Shown piece by piece: positions 40,192-49,304 of a stretch of 64,000 bases of DNA. The first letter of the stretch is position 1. Each line of letters starts with the position of its first letter. Both the position numbers and the translations under genes were made by a program. Below the pieces are notes generated by a model that saw only the letters and a program-made list of their open reading frames with translations, did not search any database and was not told the DNA's origin. Origin of the DNA: Gilliamella sp. WF3-4 (GTDB taxonomy: Bacteria; Pseudomonadota; Gammaproteobacteria; Enterobacterales; Orbaceae); assembly GCF_001690275.1 (NCBI RefSeq), contig NZ_LZGW01000003.1, positions 106,980 through 170,979 of the forward strand, given 5' to 3'.

Positions 40192-40560
40192 ATGGCAGAG
40201 GTGGTCATTGTTATCGGCGATAGAATGGGAAAAGGGCAAAAAATTGCCACGGGAATTGATTCAGTAGCAGGTTGCCGTGCAATTGTTATTCCTGGTATGG
40301 CTGCAGATATGAAATTAGGTGATGTAATGAATAAGGAAAATGCCGATTTAGGGCTTTCTTTCTGCGGTAGTGGTGGGGCAGGTGCTATTACGGCACAAAA
40401 TAAATATGGTTACCCACAGCGTCATGGTATGCGTTCAATTGAAGAAGGTGAAACGGCTATCAATGAAGGGTGTAAAGTCCTTGGTTTTGGGTTTATGGAT
40501 ACGGAAGAATTAGGACTGCGTATTGCAAAAGCATTTCTGAAAAAATACCCACGTTCATAA
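40192..40560 (+). CDS. Glycine-rich SFCGS family protein
   Basis: The 122-residue cytoplasmic protein has the hallmark LGLSFCGSGGAGAITAQN with an invariant Cys58. It begins with VVIVIGDRMGKGQKIATG, a Rossmann-like strand-loop-helix that recalls PTS EIIB or PTS-like small subunits. No signal or membrane segment is seen. It lies between the PRD gene and DUF4312, upstream of two membrane proteins. The family is uncharacterised. A role as a soluble partner of the membrane proteins, perhaps with Cys58 as a phosphate carrier, is speculation. Confidence 0.88.
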   Translation: MAEVVIVIGDRMGKGQKIATGIDSVAGCRAIVIPGMAADMKLGDVMNKENADLGLSFCGSGGAGAITAQNKYGYPQRHGMRSIEEGETAINEGCKVLGFGFMDTEELGLRIAKAFLKKYPRS

Positions 40561-40567
40561 GCGAAAA

Positions 40568-40870
40568 ATGAATATGAAAAAACAAGAACAGATACTTGTG
40601 AGAGTAAAAGGCCATGGAGATTCTAAGCAACGAACATTTTCTAATGCTTTAAGTCAGGTTCAGAAAGAAGTATTGAAAAATACTAATAACATTCTGTTGC
40701 GTATAGAGCCGATTGATATTCAAGTGGTATCAGCAATAGAAAAGATAGTAATGGAACGTTTTTTATTTATTTTTTTACCAAGAAAAAAGACATTTTATGA
40801 AATCACCCTTGATGTATCTGTTAATGTAACTTTTATTGATTTAAATGATATTGAATTTACTTCTAAATAA
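40568..40870 (+). CDS. DUF4312 family protein
   Basis: The 100-residue soluble protein has a KQEQILVRVKGHGDSKQRTF start followed by a helix-rich centre and a beta-strand C-terminus (YEITLDVSVNVTFIDLNDIE). It is always found, as far as I recall, with the SFCGS, DUF4311 and DUF4310 genes. It starts seven bases after the SFCGS gene. ATG at 40574 is an alternative start. Function unknown. Confidence 0.85.
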   Translation: MNMKKQEQILVRVKGHGDSKQRTFSNALSQVQKEVLKNTNNILLRIEPIDIQVVSAIEKIVMERFLFIFLPRKKTFYEITLDVSVNVTFIDLNDIEFTSK

Positions 40871-40890
40871 CATAACGTAAAAGGAAAGTT

Positions 40891-41643
40891 ATGGAAATTT
40901 TAATTATTGCATTTAAGTCTATTATTATCGGTGGACTTTGTGGTTTTGGCGTTGGTGTTGGGGCTGCTCGAATGTTTCATGCGCCAACGTGTCAAGGCAT
41001 GGGGGCATTTCGTACATTGGGGGAGCTTAACTCATGCGAAGGCGATCCTACGGCGCACTTTTCATTTGGTTTAGGATTCTTTTTTAATGCATGGGCATCA
41101 TCAGTTGCAGCAGGCTCTTTTACTCAAGATGTCGATCATAGAATCATTCCCAATTGGGGCGCTTCTTTATTGATGATAAAAAATCGTAATCTTGACGAAA
41201 CCTTACACGATCCTAAAAAAATGGCTTTTGCCTGTGCATTTGTTGGTATGGTTGTTGTGTTGTTTTTAAATACGACAACATCTGTCATTCCCGATTCGCT
41301 AAAAATTACTGCAACTAAAGTTCTGGTTCCTGCTGCAAACTTGCTAGTTGCAACTGTTATGCCAGTTATTTTCTGGTTAGCCGCATTAGATGCTGGGCGC
41401 CGTAGTGGTTTTTGGGGAACATTGTTTGGAGGGCTTGCGCAGTTAATTATGGGGAATGCTGTACCTGGGCTGGTATTAGGGATATTGATTGGGAAAGGTG
41501 TTGATGATAGTGGCTGGAATCGTGTGATGAAAATCATGCTGGTGTCTGTCATTATTCTATTTGTTATGAGTGGGTATTTTCGTGGTTTTGATATGAAGAT
41601 GATAAATTCATTTAGAGACGGTTTATCTTATTGGTTTAAATAA
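40891..41643 (+). CDS. DUF4311 family membrane protein
   Basis: The 250-residue polytopic inner-membrane protein has about six or seven transmembrane segments (for example ILIIAFKSIIIGGLCGFGVGVGAARMF-type start, FVGMVVVLFLNT, LLVATVMPVIFWLAALDAG, IMLVSVIILFVMSGYF). Polar conserved pieces such as PTCQGMGAFRTLGELNSCEGDP lie in loops. It is adjacent to DUF4310 and probably forms a membrane complex with it, a candidate transport channel. No ATPase or PTS membrane domain is recognisable. Confidence 0.87.
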   Translation: MEILIIAFKSIIIGGLCGFGVGVGAARMFHAPTCQGMGAFRTLGELNSCEGDPTAHFSFGLGFFFNAWASSVAAGSFTQDVDHRIIPNWGASLLMIKNRNLDETLHDPKKMAFACAFVGMVVVLFLNTTTSVIPDSLKITATKVLVPAANLLVATVMPVIFWLAALDAGRRSGFWGTLFGGLAQLIMGNAVPGLVLGILIGKGVDDSGWNRVMKIMLVSVIILFVMSGYFRGFDMKMINSFRDGLSYWFK

Positions 41644-41658
41644 TACAGGGAACATGTT

Positions 41659-42312
41659 ATGAACACACAAACAACGATCAATAAAAGTTTTTGGTATGCT
41701 GATTGGTCATTCCCTATTATCTGTGGATTATTGTCTGCTGGTATTTTTGCTGGAACGCATACTTTCTATGTATATGGTATTGGTGCCTTTAACGAAATTG
41801 CTTTCGTTGCCATGCTTAAATCAGGAATGACTACGGGGGATTATGGTGCAGTTGCGGCTTTTGGGGCTAGCTTTTTATTTGCTCGAGTTATTGAAGGCTC
41901 ATTAGTGGGTATATTGGATATCGGTGGCGCATTGCAAACCGGTATTGGGCTTGGTATACCAGCATTATTGCTAGCGGGAGGTTATACATTACCTGTTGAA
42001 AATTTCTTTGTTGCATTAATAACGGGGTTGGTTTTGGGGATCCTAACGGGTTTAATCATTATTCTGATCCGTAAATTTACGGTTAATGGTGGTTCTGGTT
42101 CAACATTTGGTGCCGATGTTATGATGGGTGCGGGCAATGCTTCTGGGCGTTTTCTTGGCCCAATGATTATTTTATCTGCTATGGTCGCTTCCATCCCTAT
42201 TGGTATTGGTTCTTTATTGGGAGCACTGCTTTTTTATGTATGGAAAAAACCGATCACCGGTGGGGCTATTTTAGGCGCAATGATTTTTGGCGGTGTATTC
42301 CCAATCCTATAA
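41659..42312 (+). CDS. DUF4310 family membrane protein
   Basis: The 217-residue polytopic membrane protein has about six transmembrane segments, Gly/Ala rich (IGLGIPALLLAGGY, ALITGLVLGILTGLIIILI, GAILGAMIFGGVFPIL). The central GSTFGADVMMGAGNASGRFLGP loop is conserved-looking. It follows DUF4311 by 15 bases. Together with DUF4311, DUF4312 and the SFCGS protein it is likely the uptake system for the substrate degraded by the three enzymes downstream. This is an inference from operon structure. Confidence 0.87.
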   Translation: MNTQTTINKSFWYADWSFPIICGLLSAGIFAGTHTFYVYGIGAFNEIAFVAMLKSGMTTGDYGAVAAFGASFLFARVIEGSLVGILDIGGALQTGIGLGIPALLLAGGYTLPVENFFVALITGLVLGILTGLIIILIRKFTVNGGSGSTFGADVMMGAGNASGRFLGPMIILSAMVASIPIGIGSLLGALLFYVWKKPITGGAILGAMIFGGVFPIL

Positions 42313-42362
42313 TATTAATTACTCTCTATAATTTATTCAATTGTAGAGAAGAGTGAAAAATT

Positions 42363-43517
42363 ATGTATGATTTAATTATCAAAAATGCCAAACAGATTGA
42401 TGAGTCAGTAACCGATATTGCTATTGCTAATGGTAAGATAGTTGCGATGGCTAGTTCTATTATAGGGCAATCTAAACGTGTACTGGATCTAAAAAATAAA
42501 CATTATATTAGTGCTGGGTGGATTGATTCACACACGCATTGTTTTGCGCGATCCCCCCTCTATCATGATGAGCCAGATTTGATTGGTGTAAAGGCGGGTG
42601 TCACCGCTGTTGTTGATGCTGGTAGTGTTGGCGCTATTGATGTTGATGAGTTTTATCAATTAGCTCAGCAAGCAAGTACACATGTTTACTCTTTTTTAAA
42701 TATTTCTAAAATTGGTTTATTAAGACAAAGTGAGCTCGCCGATATGCAGGATATTGACGCGCCGTTATTTGATGAAGCATTAGCTAAATATCCTAATTTT
42801 ATTATTGGCATCAAAGTACGAATGAGTGGTAGCGTCGTGGGTAGAAATGGCATTTTACCATTAGTTAAAGCCAAAGAAATGCAAAAAAAGAGCGGTTTGC
42901 CTCTAATGATTCATGTTGGTAATAATCCTCCTGAGCTCGATGAAATTGCCGATTTATTAACTAAAGGTGACATTATTACACATTGTTTTAATGGTAAACC
43001 CAATCAAATCTTTGATAAACAAAATCAATTGCGTGGTTCAATCAAAAGAGCAATCGAACGTGGAGTGATATTAGATATCGGCCATGGTGGTGAAAGTTTT
43101 AGTTTTTCAGTAGCAGAACGTGCTAAATGCTTGGGTATTTACCCCAATACGATTAGCTCTGATATTTACTCTAAAAACCGTCTACATGGTCCAGTTTTTA
43201 GCTTGGCTAATGTGATGACAAAGTTTATTTGTCTTGGTTATAGCCGAAAAAGAATTATTGATAGTGTGACACAAAATGCGGCTCAAATTTTGCATATTAA
43301 AAATAAAGGTGTTTTATCGGTTGGTTATGATGCAGATTTGACCATTTTTGATATTAAACGGCAAACTATTTCATTATTAGATTCTGAAGGCGAAGTTAGG
43401 CAAAGTGATGAACAGTTTGTTCCTTTAGCATCTATTGTCGCTGATACGGGAAAGCATTTGATACGCATTGAACTAACAGAGGAAGGTAGTAAAAATGAGC
43501 TCAGAATCTCCAACTAA
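42363..43517 (+). CDS. Amidohydrolase/deacetylase family metallohydrolase (EF_0837/AHA_3915 type)
   Basis: The 384-residue metal-dependent amidohydrolase has HxH in SHTHCF, the likely carboxylated Lys in IGIKVRMSG, metal His in LMIHVGNN and ITHCFNGK, and a C-terminal Asp in SSDIYSKN. The family includes deacetylases and D-aminoacylases. In this operon it precedes an ammonia lyase, so it may remove an N-acyl or amide group from an amino sugar acid before deamination. It overlaps the next gene by 23 bases. Confidence 0.88.
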   Translation: MYDLIIKNAKQIDESVTDIAIANGKIVAMASSIIGQSKRVLDLKNKHYISAGWIDSHTHCFARSPLYHDEPDLIGVKAGVTAVVDAGSVGAIDVDEFYQLAQQASTHVYSFLNISKIGLLRQSELADMQDIDAPLFDEALAKYPNFIIGIKVRMSGSVVGRNGILPLVKAKEMQKKSGLPLMIHVGNNPPELDEIADLLTKGDIITHCFNGKPNQIFDKQNQLRGSIKRAIERGVILDIGHGGESFSFSVAERAKCLGIYPNTISSDIYSKNRLHGPVFSLANVMTKFICLGYSRKRIIDSVTQNAAQILHIKNKGVLSVGYDADLTIFDIKRQTISLLDSEGEVRQSDEQFVPLASIVADTGKHLIRIELTEEGSKNELRISN

Positions 43518-44634
43518 AAAAGATATTTATAATAAATATCACTTAAAAAAGGTAATTAATGCGTCAGGAAGAATGACCATTTTAGGTGTATCAACTCCAA
43601 GATCTGAAGTGATTGATACGGTATCATGTGGGCTAAATGAATATTTTGAAATTAAGGATTTAGTAGATAAAACAGGCCAATATATTGCGCAATTGCTCAA
43701 TGTTGAAAATGCCGTGGTAGTATCGTGCGCTTCCGCTGGTATTGTTCAAGCGGTTGCAGGCTTGATTACCAAAGATGATCGTGACTTATTATTTAATTTA
43801 CATTCATCTGATAAATATGTTCCTCGTGAAATTATTGTCCCTAAAGGCCATAATGTTAATTTTGGTGCACCAATTGGGACAATGGTTTCTTTAGGTGGTG
43901 GGATTATGGTTGAAGCAGGCTATGCAAATGAGTGTAAACCTGAACATATCGAATCACTAATTAATCCAGATACTGTTGCGATTTTATATGTTAAATCACA
44001 TCATTGTGTACAAAAAAGCATGTTGTCGGTCGCGCAAACAGCTGCTATTGCTAGAGAATATGATATCCCATTGATTGTTGATGCAGCGGCGGAAGAAGAT
44101 TTACAAACTTATTATCAACAAGGGGCTGATTTAGTGATTTACAGTGGCGCTAAAGCAATTGAAGGGCCGACCAGTGGTTTAGTCATTGGGCGTCATCAAG
44201 CGGTGGAATGGTTAAAATTACAGTCACAAGGTATTGGGCGGCCAATGAAGATAGGCAAAGAAGGTATTTTAGGATTAACAAAAGCTATTGAGCTTTATGT
44301 TACCGATCCACAATCAGAAACAGGACAACAGATGGTTGCTAAGATGACCCCATTTATTGAAAGTCTAAATACACTTAAAGGTATATCGGCTAAAGTGGTT
44401 TGGGATGGAGCTGGGCGTGATATTGCACGAGCCGAAATAGCATTTGATGCAAGTGTAATAGGTAAAACCGCAGTCGAGATAATTGAACTGATGAAACAAG
44501 GTGAGATTGCAGTATATTTTAGAGAATATAAAGCCAATGAAGGCAAAGTTGATGCTGATGTGCGTAGTGTGACATCAACACAACTCGACATTATTTACCA
44601 AAAAATTAAAAATATTACTCAAGGAGCACAATAA
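43495..44634 (+). CDS. dgaE: DgaE family PLP-dependent ammonia lyase
   Basis: The 379-residue protein of the SelA/DgaE fold has the PLP lysine in IYSGAKAIEGPTSG and the VVVSCASAGIVQAVAG and LIVDAAAEEDL segments. Salmonella DgaE converts D-glucosaminate 6-phosphate to 2-keto-3-deoxygluconate 6-phosphate and ammonia. The same class of reaction is expected here, because a KDPG aldolase follows immediately. The stop overlaps the next start (TAATG). The substrate may not be glucosaminate, since no PTS gene is present. Confidence 0.88.
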   Translation: MSSESPTKKDIYNKYHLKKVINASGRMTILGVSTPRSEVIDTVSCGLNEYFEIKDLVDKTGQYIAQLLNVENAVVVSCASAGIVQAVAGLITKDDRDLLFNLHSSDKYVPREIIVPKGHNVNFGAPIGTMVSLGGGIMVEAGYANECKPEHIESLINPDTVAILYVKSHHCVQKSMLSVAQTAAIAREYDIPLIVDAAAEEDLQTYYQQGADLVIYSGAKAIEGPTSGLVIGRHQAVEWLKLQSQGIGRPMKIGKEGILGLTKAIELYVTDPQSETGQQMVAKMTPFIESLNTLKGISAKVVWDGAGRDIARAEIAFDASVIGKTAVEIIELMKQGEIAVYFREYKANEGKVDADVRSVTSTQLDIIYQKIKNITQGAQ

Positions 44635-45374
44635 TGCAACTGACTCCAAATTATTATAATGATCGTGTTTGTTTAAATGTATTAGCGAATTCAATTGATA
44701 ATGCGAAAGCGATTTATGAGGCAGCACAAACTTATGTTGTTGTTGGCATTTTATCTAAAAATTACGCCAATAATGAAGCAGCAATTGCTGATATGAAAAA
44801 GTATGCAGTAGCCATTGATAATGCTATTTCAATAGGACTTGGTGCTGGTGATCCTAATCAGTCAATGATGGTTTCTGAAATATCAGCTATACTCCAACCA
44901 CAACATATTAACCAAGTGTTTACAGGGGTTGCAACCAGTCGAGCTTTGCTAAGGCAAAAAGAATCTATCATTAATGGATTAGTTTCGCCAACGGGAAAAG
45001 TTGGCTTAGTCAATATTGCAACAGGTCCGCTAAGCTCAAAATCTCCAGCTGCAATTGTTCCTGTTGAAACGGCTATTGCTTTATTAAAAGACATGGGTGG
45101 TAGCTCAATAAAATACTTTCCTATGGGTGGGCTAAAACATAAAGATGAATTTGCGTATGTAGCTAAATGTTGCGCTGAACATGATTTCTATCTTGAACCA
45201 ACTGGTAGCATTGATCTAGATAATTATGAAACAGTTTTAAAAATCGCCTTAGATGCAGGTGTGAAGAAAATTATCCCACACATCTATAGTTCTATTATTG
45301 ATAAAGCAACAGGCGCAACGCGCACTAATGATGTCAAACAACTTTTAGCTATCACACAAAAGCTTGTAGGATAA
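44634..45374 (+). CDS. dgaF: KDPG aldolase (DgaF family)
   Basis: The 246-residue TIM-barrel aldolase is expected to split 2-dehydro-3-deoxy-phosphogluconate into pyruvate and glyceraldehyde 3-phosphate. The Schiff-base lysine region SIKYFPMGGLKHKDE, VNIATGPLSSKSPAAIVPVETA and the C-terminal IIPHIYSSIIDKATGATR are typical of DgaF. It overlaps dgaE by one base and is followed three bases later by the regulator. Confidence 0.88.
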   Translation: MQLTPNYYNDRVCLNVLANSIDNAKAIYEAAQTYVVVGILSKNYANNEAAIADMKKYAVAIDNAISIGLGAGDPNQSMMVSEISAILQPQHINQVFTGVATSRALLRQKESIINGLVSPTGKVGLVNIATGPLSSKSPAAIVPVETAIALLKDMGGSSIKYFPMGGLKHKDEFAYVAKCCAEHDFYLEPTGSIDLDNYETVLKIALDAGVKKIIPHIYSSIIDKATGATRTNDVKQLLAITQKLVG

Positions 45375-45377
45375 ATA

Positions 45378-47297
45378 ATGTCATCTAAAGTGCTATTCTC
45401 TTCTCAGCGATTAGCGTATTTATTTGATACCATAAAAAATGAAACGCTGCCACAACAAGAGTTAGCGAATCGTTTTTCGGTTTCTACTCGCACTATTCGC
45501 ACTGATATTTCAGCACTTAATGGTATTTTAAGCGATTATGGAGCACAAGTTGATTATACCAAAAATATTGGATATCAACTTGTGGTAACCGATCCCATTC
45601 TTTATGCAACATTGCCTATCACTCAGGCAATTGAGCGCATCCCCCGAACAAGTAGAGAAAGAGTTTCGGCTTTATTGATTGCTTTTTTAACGCAATCTAA
45701 TTCAGTAAAATTGGATGATATTGCTGGGAAATGGTTTTTAAGCCGTAGCACGTTGCAAAATGATGTTATTGAGGTTAAACAATATTTAGATAAATACAAT
45801 TTATTAATCGAAAATCGTCCTTATTATGGTATGCGGTTAGTTGGTGATGAGTTATCAATTCGTACCTGTTTAACCGATATTTTATGGCAACGGCATATGG
45901 CTGAAGATTTCATTACGGTTAATAGACTACGTAAAACAGTTTTAAATGATATCGATTTAGAGTATCTTGAAAAAATTCTTCAAAATCAACTTGAATGTTT
46001 TGAGTTAAAATTAAATGCTGAAGGGCAAGGATATCTACTTTATAGCTGTGCGGTTTCAATTACTCGAATTAATCAAGGGCATGAGTTACTTGAATATGAT
46101 GTAGATCAAATTAATACTACTGTTATCAGCGCAGTGACTCAAATCTCTGAAGATGTTTCCTATTTCCTAGGCAGTGTGCTTTCCGATGCGGAATTTAATT
46201 ATTTATGTGCTCAGGTTATTTCTAGAACGGTTATGGAATCGCCAAATCAGGCACAAAGCTTAGCAATGGTTAAACATATATTATCTTATATTAATGATAC
46301 GTATCATTATAATTTATTAGAAGATAAGAAGCTAAACCAAGATATATTAATACATATTTCATCAATGTTATCTAGGATTAAATACCAAATTCGTACAACT
46401 AACCCTTTATTACATGAAATAAAAAAGTATTATCCTTTTGCTTATGATATTACGCTGTCTGCTCTTGCTAATACCGAAAAGTATACTGGAGCAAAAATGA
46501 CAGAAGATGAAATTAGCTACTTAGCGGTACATATCGGTGTAGCATTAGAGCGTAATTATAGCGCTGGGCATGAAAGATGTGCGCACATTTTACTTGTTAG
46601 CGAGCTTGGTAATGCAGCATTGCGTATGATTGAGGCAAAAATTAAAAGGGATTTTCCTCATATTAAAATAAATCGCACACTTTCTTATCGAGAGTATGAA
46701 CAGCTTTCCAATATTGAAGAAGATTTTGTTGTTTCAACTGTTCGTTTAACAAAAAAAAATAAACAAATAGTTAAAATTGCACCATTTCCTACATCTTATC
46801 AGCTTGAACAATTGGGACGATTGGCAATGATAGATAGAAAGATGCCTTATATTATTGAGCGTTTTTTTAGTGAAAAATTTTTTCTAATTATTAACCAACC
46901 CATGACCCAAGAGGAACTTTTTAACAAAGTTTGCAAAAAACTTGAACAAATGGGGTATGTTGATGTTGATTTTTACCCTTCTGTTATTGAGCGAGAGGCA
47001 ATTGTTTCTACGCTATTGGGTGAAAATATTGCTATTCCTCACTCTGTTGGGTTGCTAGCTAAAAAGACGATAGTAACTACCATATTGGCTCCACAGGGGA
47101 TCGTGTGGGATAAAAATCAAGTTGCCTATGTTATTTTTTTATTGGCAATTAGTAAAAATGAATATGAAGATGCAATGCGTATTTATAATTTATTTGTTAA
47201 CTTTGTCAAAGAAAAATCCACTAAGCGTTTATTAGATAGCAAAACATTTAATGATTTTCGTGCAATTGTCAAAGATAGCTTTGGTCGATTGTCATAA
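45378..47297 (+). CDS. MtlR/LicR-type PRD transcriptional activator with EIIB- and EIIA-like domains
   Basis: The 639-residue regulator has two N-terminal HTH units (about 20-60 and 110-150), PRD1 (about 185-290), PRD2 (about 300-395), an EIIB-like domain (about 400-490) and a C-terminal EIIA-Fru/Mtl-like domain (about 500-639). PRD2 keeps both phospho-histidines (His326, His385). PRD1 has Ser223 and Gln279 at the equivalent positions. The EIIB-like site has Ser408 where Cys is usual, and EIIA keeps His555 (IAIPHS). Transcription is probably controlled by PTS phosphorylation. It ends the operon three bases after dgaF. Confidence 0.88.
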   Translation: MSSKVLFSSQRLAYLFDTIKNETLPQQELANRFSVSTRTIRTDISALNGILSDYGAQVDYTKNIGYQLVVTDPILYATLPITQAIERIPRTSRERVSALLIAFLTQSNSVKLDDIAGKWFLSRSTLQNDVIEVKQYLDKYNLLIENRPYYGMRLVGDELSIRTCLTDILWQRHMAEDFITVNRLRKTVLNDIDLEYLEKILQNQLECFELKLNAEGQGYLLYSCAVSITRINQGHELLEYDVDQINTTVISAVTQISEDVSYFLGSVLSDAEFNYLCAQVISRTVMESPNQAQSLAMVKHILSYINDTYHYNLLEDKKLNQDILIHISSMLSRIKYQIRTTNPLLHEIKKYYPFAYDITLSALANTEKYTGAKMTEDEISYLAVHIGVALERNYSAGHERCAHILLVSELGNAALRMIEAKIKRDFPHIKINRTLSYREYEQLSNIEEDFVVSTVRLTKKNKQIVKIAPFPTSYQLEQLGRLAMIDRKMPYIIERFFSEKFFLIINQPMTQEELFNKVCKKLEQMGYVDVDFYPSVIEREAIVSTLLGENIAIPHSVGLLAKKTIVTTILAPQGIVWDKNQVAYVIFLLAISKNEYEDAMRIYNLFVNFVKEKSTKRLLDSKTFNDFRAIVKDSFGRLS

Positions 47298-47533
47298 TAT
47301 AATGTCTGATTAGTTTATTTATTGTTTTTGTCTTAAATCGTGTTTTTAGCAAAAATTTTCTAAAAATAAAAAAATATTCAGAATAAATATTAAGGTAATA
47401 ATCAATAGCTAAAACAAATTATCTTGCTTATGCCCATTGACGAAACCATGATTTAAAGGTAATATGCGCGCCTTATGGCATTGTGTAGTTTTTAGCTACG
47501 CTAAATAAATTTTTAAGGTAGTATGCATATCTT

Positions 47534-48037
47534 ATGCAAAATAGATTACCATTAACTATTGACCCGATTAAAGCAGCACAAAAACGACTTGATTATACTG
47601 GATATTATCCACTTCAAGCGATAAAGAGGGTTGAAAATCCAAAAAGTGATATCGCCTGTAGTTTATCTTTCCATTATGATGAACAAAAGCTTTGTGTTAT
47701 CGCTATTGATGCAAAAATGACGTTAGAACAAACTTGTCAACGTTGTTTTGAACCTTTTGTCACTGAAGTTCATGTGATGAATAAATTTAGTCCTGTTAAG
47801 AGCGATGCTCAAGCAGAGGCACTACCGGAACATTATGAGCCCGTTCTGATGAACGAGTTTGGCGAAGTAGATATATTAACGTTACTTGAGGACGAAATTA
47901 TTCTCTCGCTACCGATTGCGCCGGTACATGATAGTAAACACTGCGAAGTGTCAGAGGCAGATATGGTATTTGGTGAAATTCCAACTGAGAATGAAAAAAC
48001 AAATCCATTTGCAATTTTAGTTAGTTTAAAGAATTAA
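47534..48037 (+). CDS. yceD: YceD family protein (DUF177, 23S rRNA accumulation)
   Basis: The 167-residue protein has the C-x2-C motif CQRCFEPF and the [15 protein letters not shown] ... C segment of DUF177. In E. coli YceD is needed for normal 23S rRNA accumulation. The gene precedes rpmF as in most gammaproteobacteria and starts the ribosome/lipid operon. Confidence 0.95.
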   Translation: MQNRLPLTIDPIKAAQKRLDYTGYYPLQAIKRVENPKSDIACSLSFHYDEQKLCVIAIDAKMTLEQTCQRCFEPFVTEVHVMNKFSPVKSDAQAEALPEHYEPVLMNEFGEVDILTLLEDEIILSLPIAPVHDSKHCEVSEADMVFGEIPTENEKTNPFAILVSLKN

Positions 48038-48048
48038 GGGGTAAATCC

Positions 48049-48216
48049 ATGGCTGTTCAACAGAATCGTAAAACTCGTGCAAAACGTGGTATGCGTCGTT
48101 CTCATGATGCATTAACTGTTGCTAATATCTCAGTTGATGAATCAGGTAAAACACATTTACGTCATCACGTAACCGCTGATGGTTATTATCGTGGTCGTAA
48201 AGTGATTTCTAAATAA
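48049..48216 (+). CDS. rpmF: 50S ribosomal protein L32
   Basis: The 55-residue open frame begins [20 protein letters not shown] and ends [13 protein letters not shown], the L32 pattern of E. coli with a slightly shorter centre. AAGGGG precedes the ATG. It lies between yceD and plsX, the conserved position. Confidence 0.97.
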   Translation: MAVQQNRKTRAKRGMRRSHDALTVANISVDESGKTHLRHHVTADGYYRGRKVISK

Positions 48217-48253
48217 TTACTAAGTAATTATTTAGAAATTCTCAGGTGACATT

Positions 48254-49300
48254 TTGGATAATCTAACCATTGCGTTAGATGCTATGAGCGGGGACTTCGG
48301 TCCTCGTGTTGTTGTTCCTGCTGCAATACACGCACTGAATTGTTATCCAAATCTATCTATCTTTCTGGTGGGATGCCCAACAGAAATCAATCTTTTTTTA
48401 CCTAAAGAAAAAGCAAAATTAATTACTCAATATCAACAAGAAGGTCGGTTAATATTAACGGAGTCGACCACAGTTATTGCCAATGATATGAGGCCTTCTT
48501 ATGCAATTCGTCATAGTCAAGGATCCTCTATGAGAATGGCGCTTGAACTAGTTAAAGAGAATAAAGCTCAAGCATGTGTAAGTGCGGGTAATACTGGCGC
48601 GTTAATGGGATTGTCAAAACTATTATTACGTTCATTAACTGGTATAGATCGCCCAGCACTTGTTGCCACAGTTCCTGCATTAAATAATCAAAATACCGTA
48701 GTATTGGATTTAGGCGCTAATGCAGAGTGCGATAGCAATATGTTAGTGCAGTTTGCGATAATGGGCGAAATTTTAGCTAAAACAGTACTTAAGATTGACC
48801 ATCCCCGTGTCGCGTTACTTAATATTGGTGAAGAAGATAGTAAAGGTTTGGATAAGATTCGTTTAGCGTCTTCTATTTTAAAATCAAATAACCAAATGAA
48901 TTATATTGGCTATTTAGAAGGTAACGAACTTTTAACAGGTAAAACAGATGTACTTGTTTGTGATGGTTTTGTGGGTAATGTAACGTTAAAAACAGTCGAA
49001 GGTTTAATAAAAATTTTTATGTCTTCGTTTAAATTATCCCTATCTCATCATTCATTATTAATGAAATTATTAAGTAAATGGCTACAAAGAAAGATCGCGA
49101 AAAATTTTGGTTATTTAGATCCTGGAAGATATAATGGAGCTTGCTTGCTTGGACTTCGAAGTATTGTGATTAAAAGTCACGGTAGTGCCAATCAAAAATC
49201 ATTTTATGCAGCAATAGAACAAGCTATTTTGGCTATACAAACAAATATACCAGAGAAGATTGCAATGAGTCTTTCTTCCGCACTACCCAAGAGCGAATAA
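48254..49300 (+). CDS. plsX: Phosphate acyltransferase PlsX
   Basis: Makes acyl-phosphate from acyl-ACP at the start of phospholipid synthesis. The 348 residues match the family. [22 protein letters not shown] and [12 protein letters not shown] are conserved. A TTG start at 48254 with AGGTGA just upstream is chosen; E. coli plsX also starts with TTG. It precedes fabH by four bases. Confidence 0.96.
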   Translation: MDNLTIALDAMSGDFGPRVVVPAAIHALNCYPNLSIFLVGCPTEINLFLPKEKAKLITQYQQEGRLILTESTTVIANDMRPSYAIRHSQGSSMRMALELVKENKAQACVSAGNTGALMGLSKLLLRSLTGIDRPALVATVPALNNQNTVVLDLGANAECDSNMLVQFAIMGEILAKTVLKIDHPRVALLNIGEEDSKGLDKIRLASSILKSNNQMNYIGYLEGNELLTGKTDVLVCDGFVGNVTLKTVEGLIKIFMSSFKLSLSHHSLLMKLLSKWLQRKIAKNFGYLDPGRYNGACLLGLRSIVIKSHGSANQKSFYAAIEQAILAIQTNIPEKIAMSLSSALPKSE

Positions 49301-49304
49301 TTAG

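Noticed and set aside
45378..47297. BglG-type RNA-binding antiterminator
   Set aside because: The N-terminus has DNA-binding HTH units and C-terminal EIIB/EIIA-like domains, as in MtlR/LicR activators, not the CAT RNA-binding domain.
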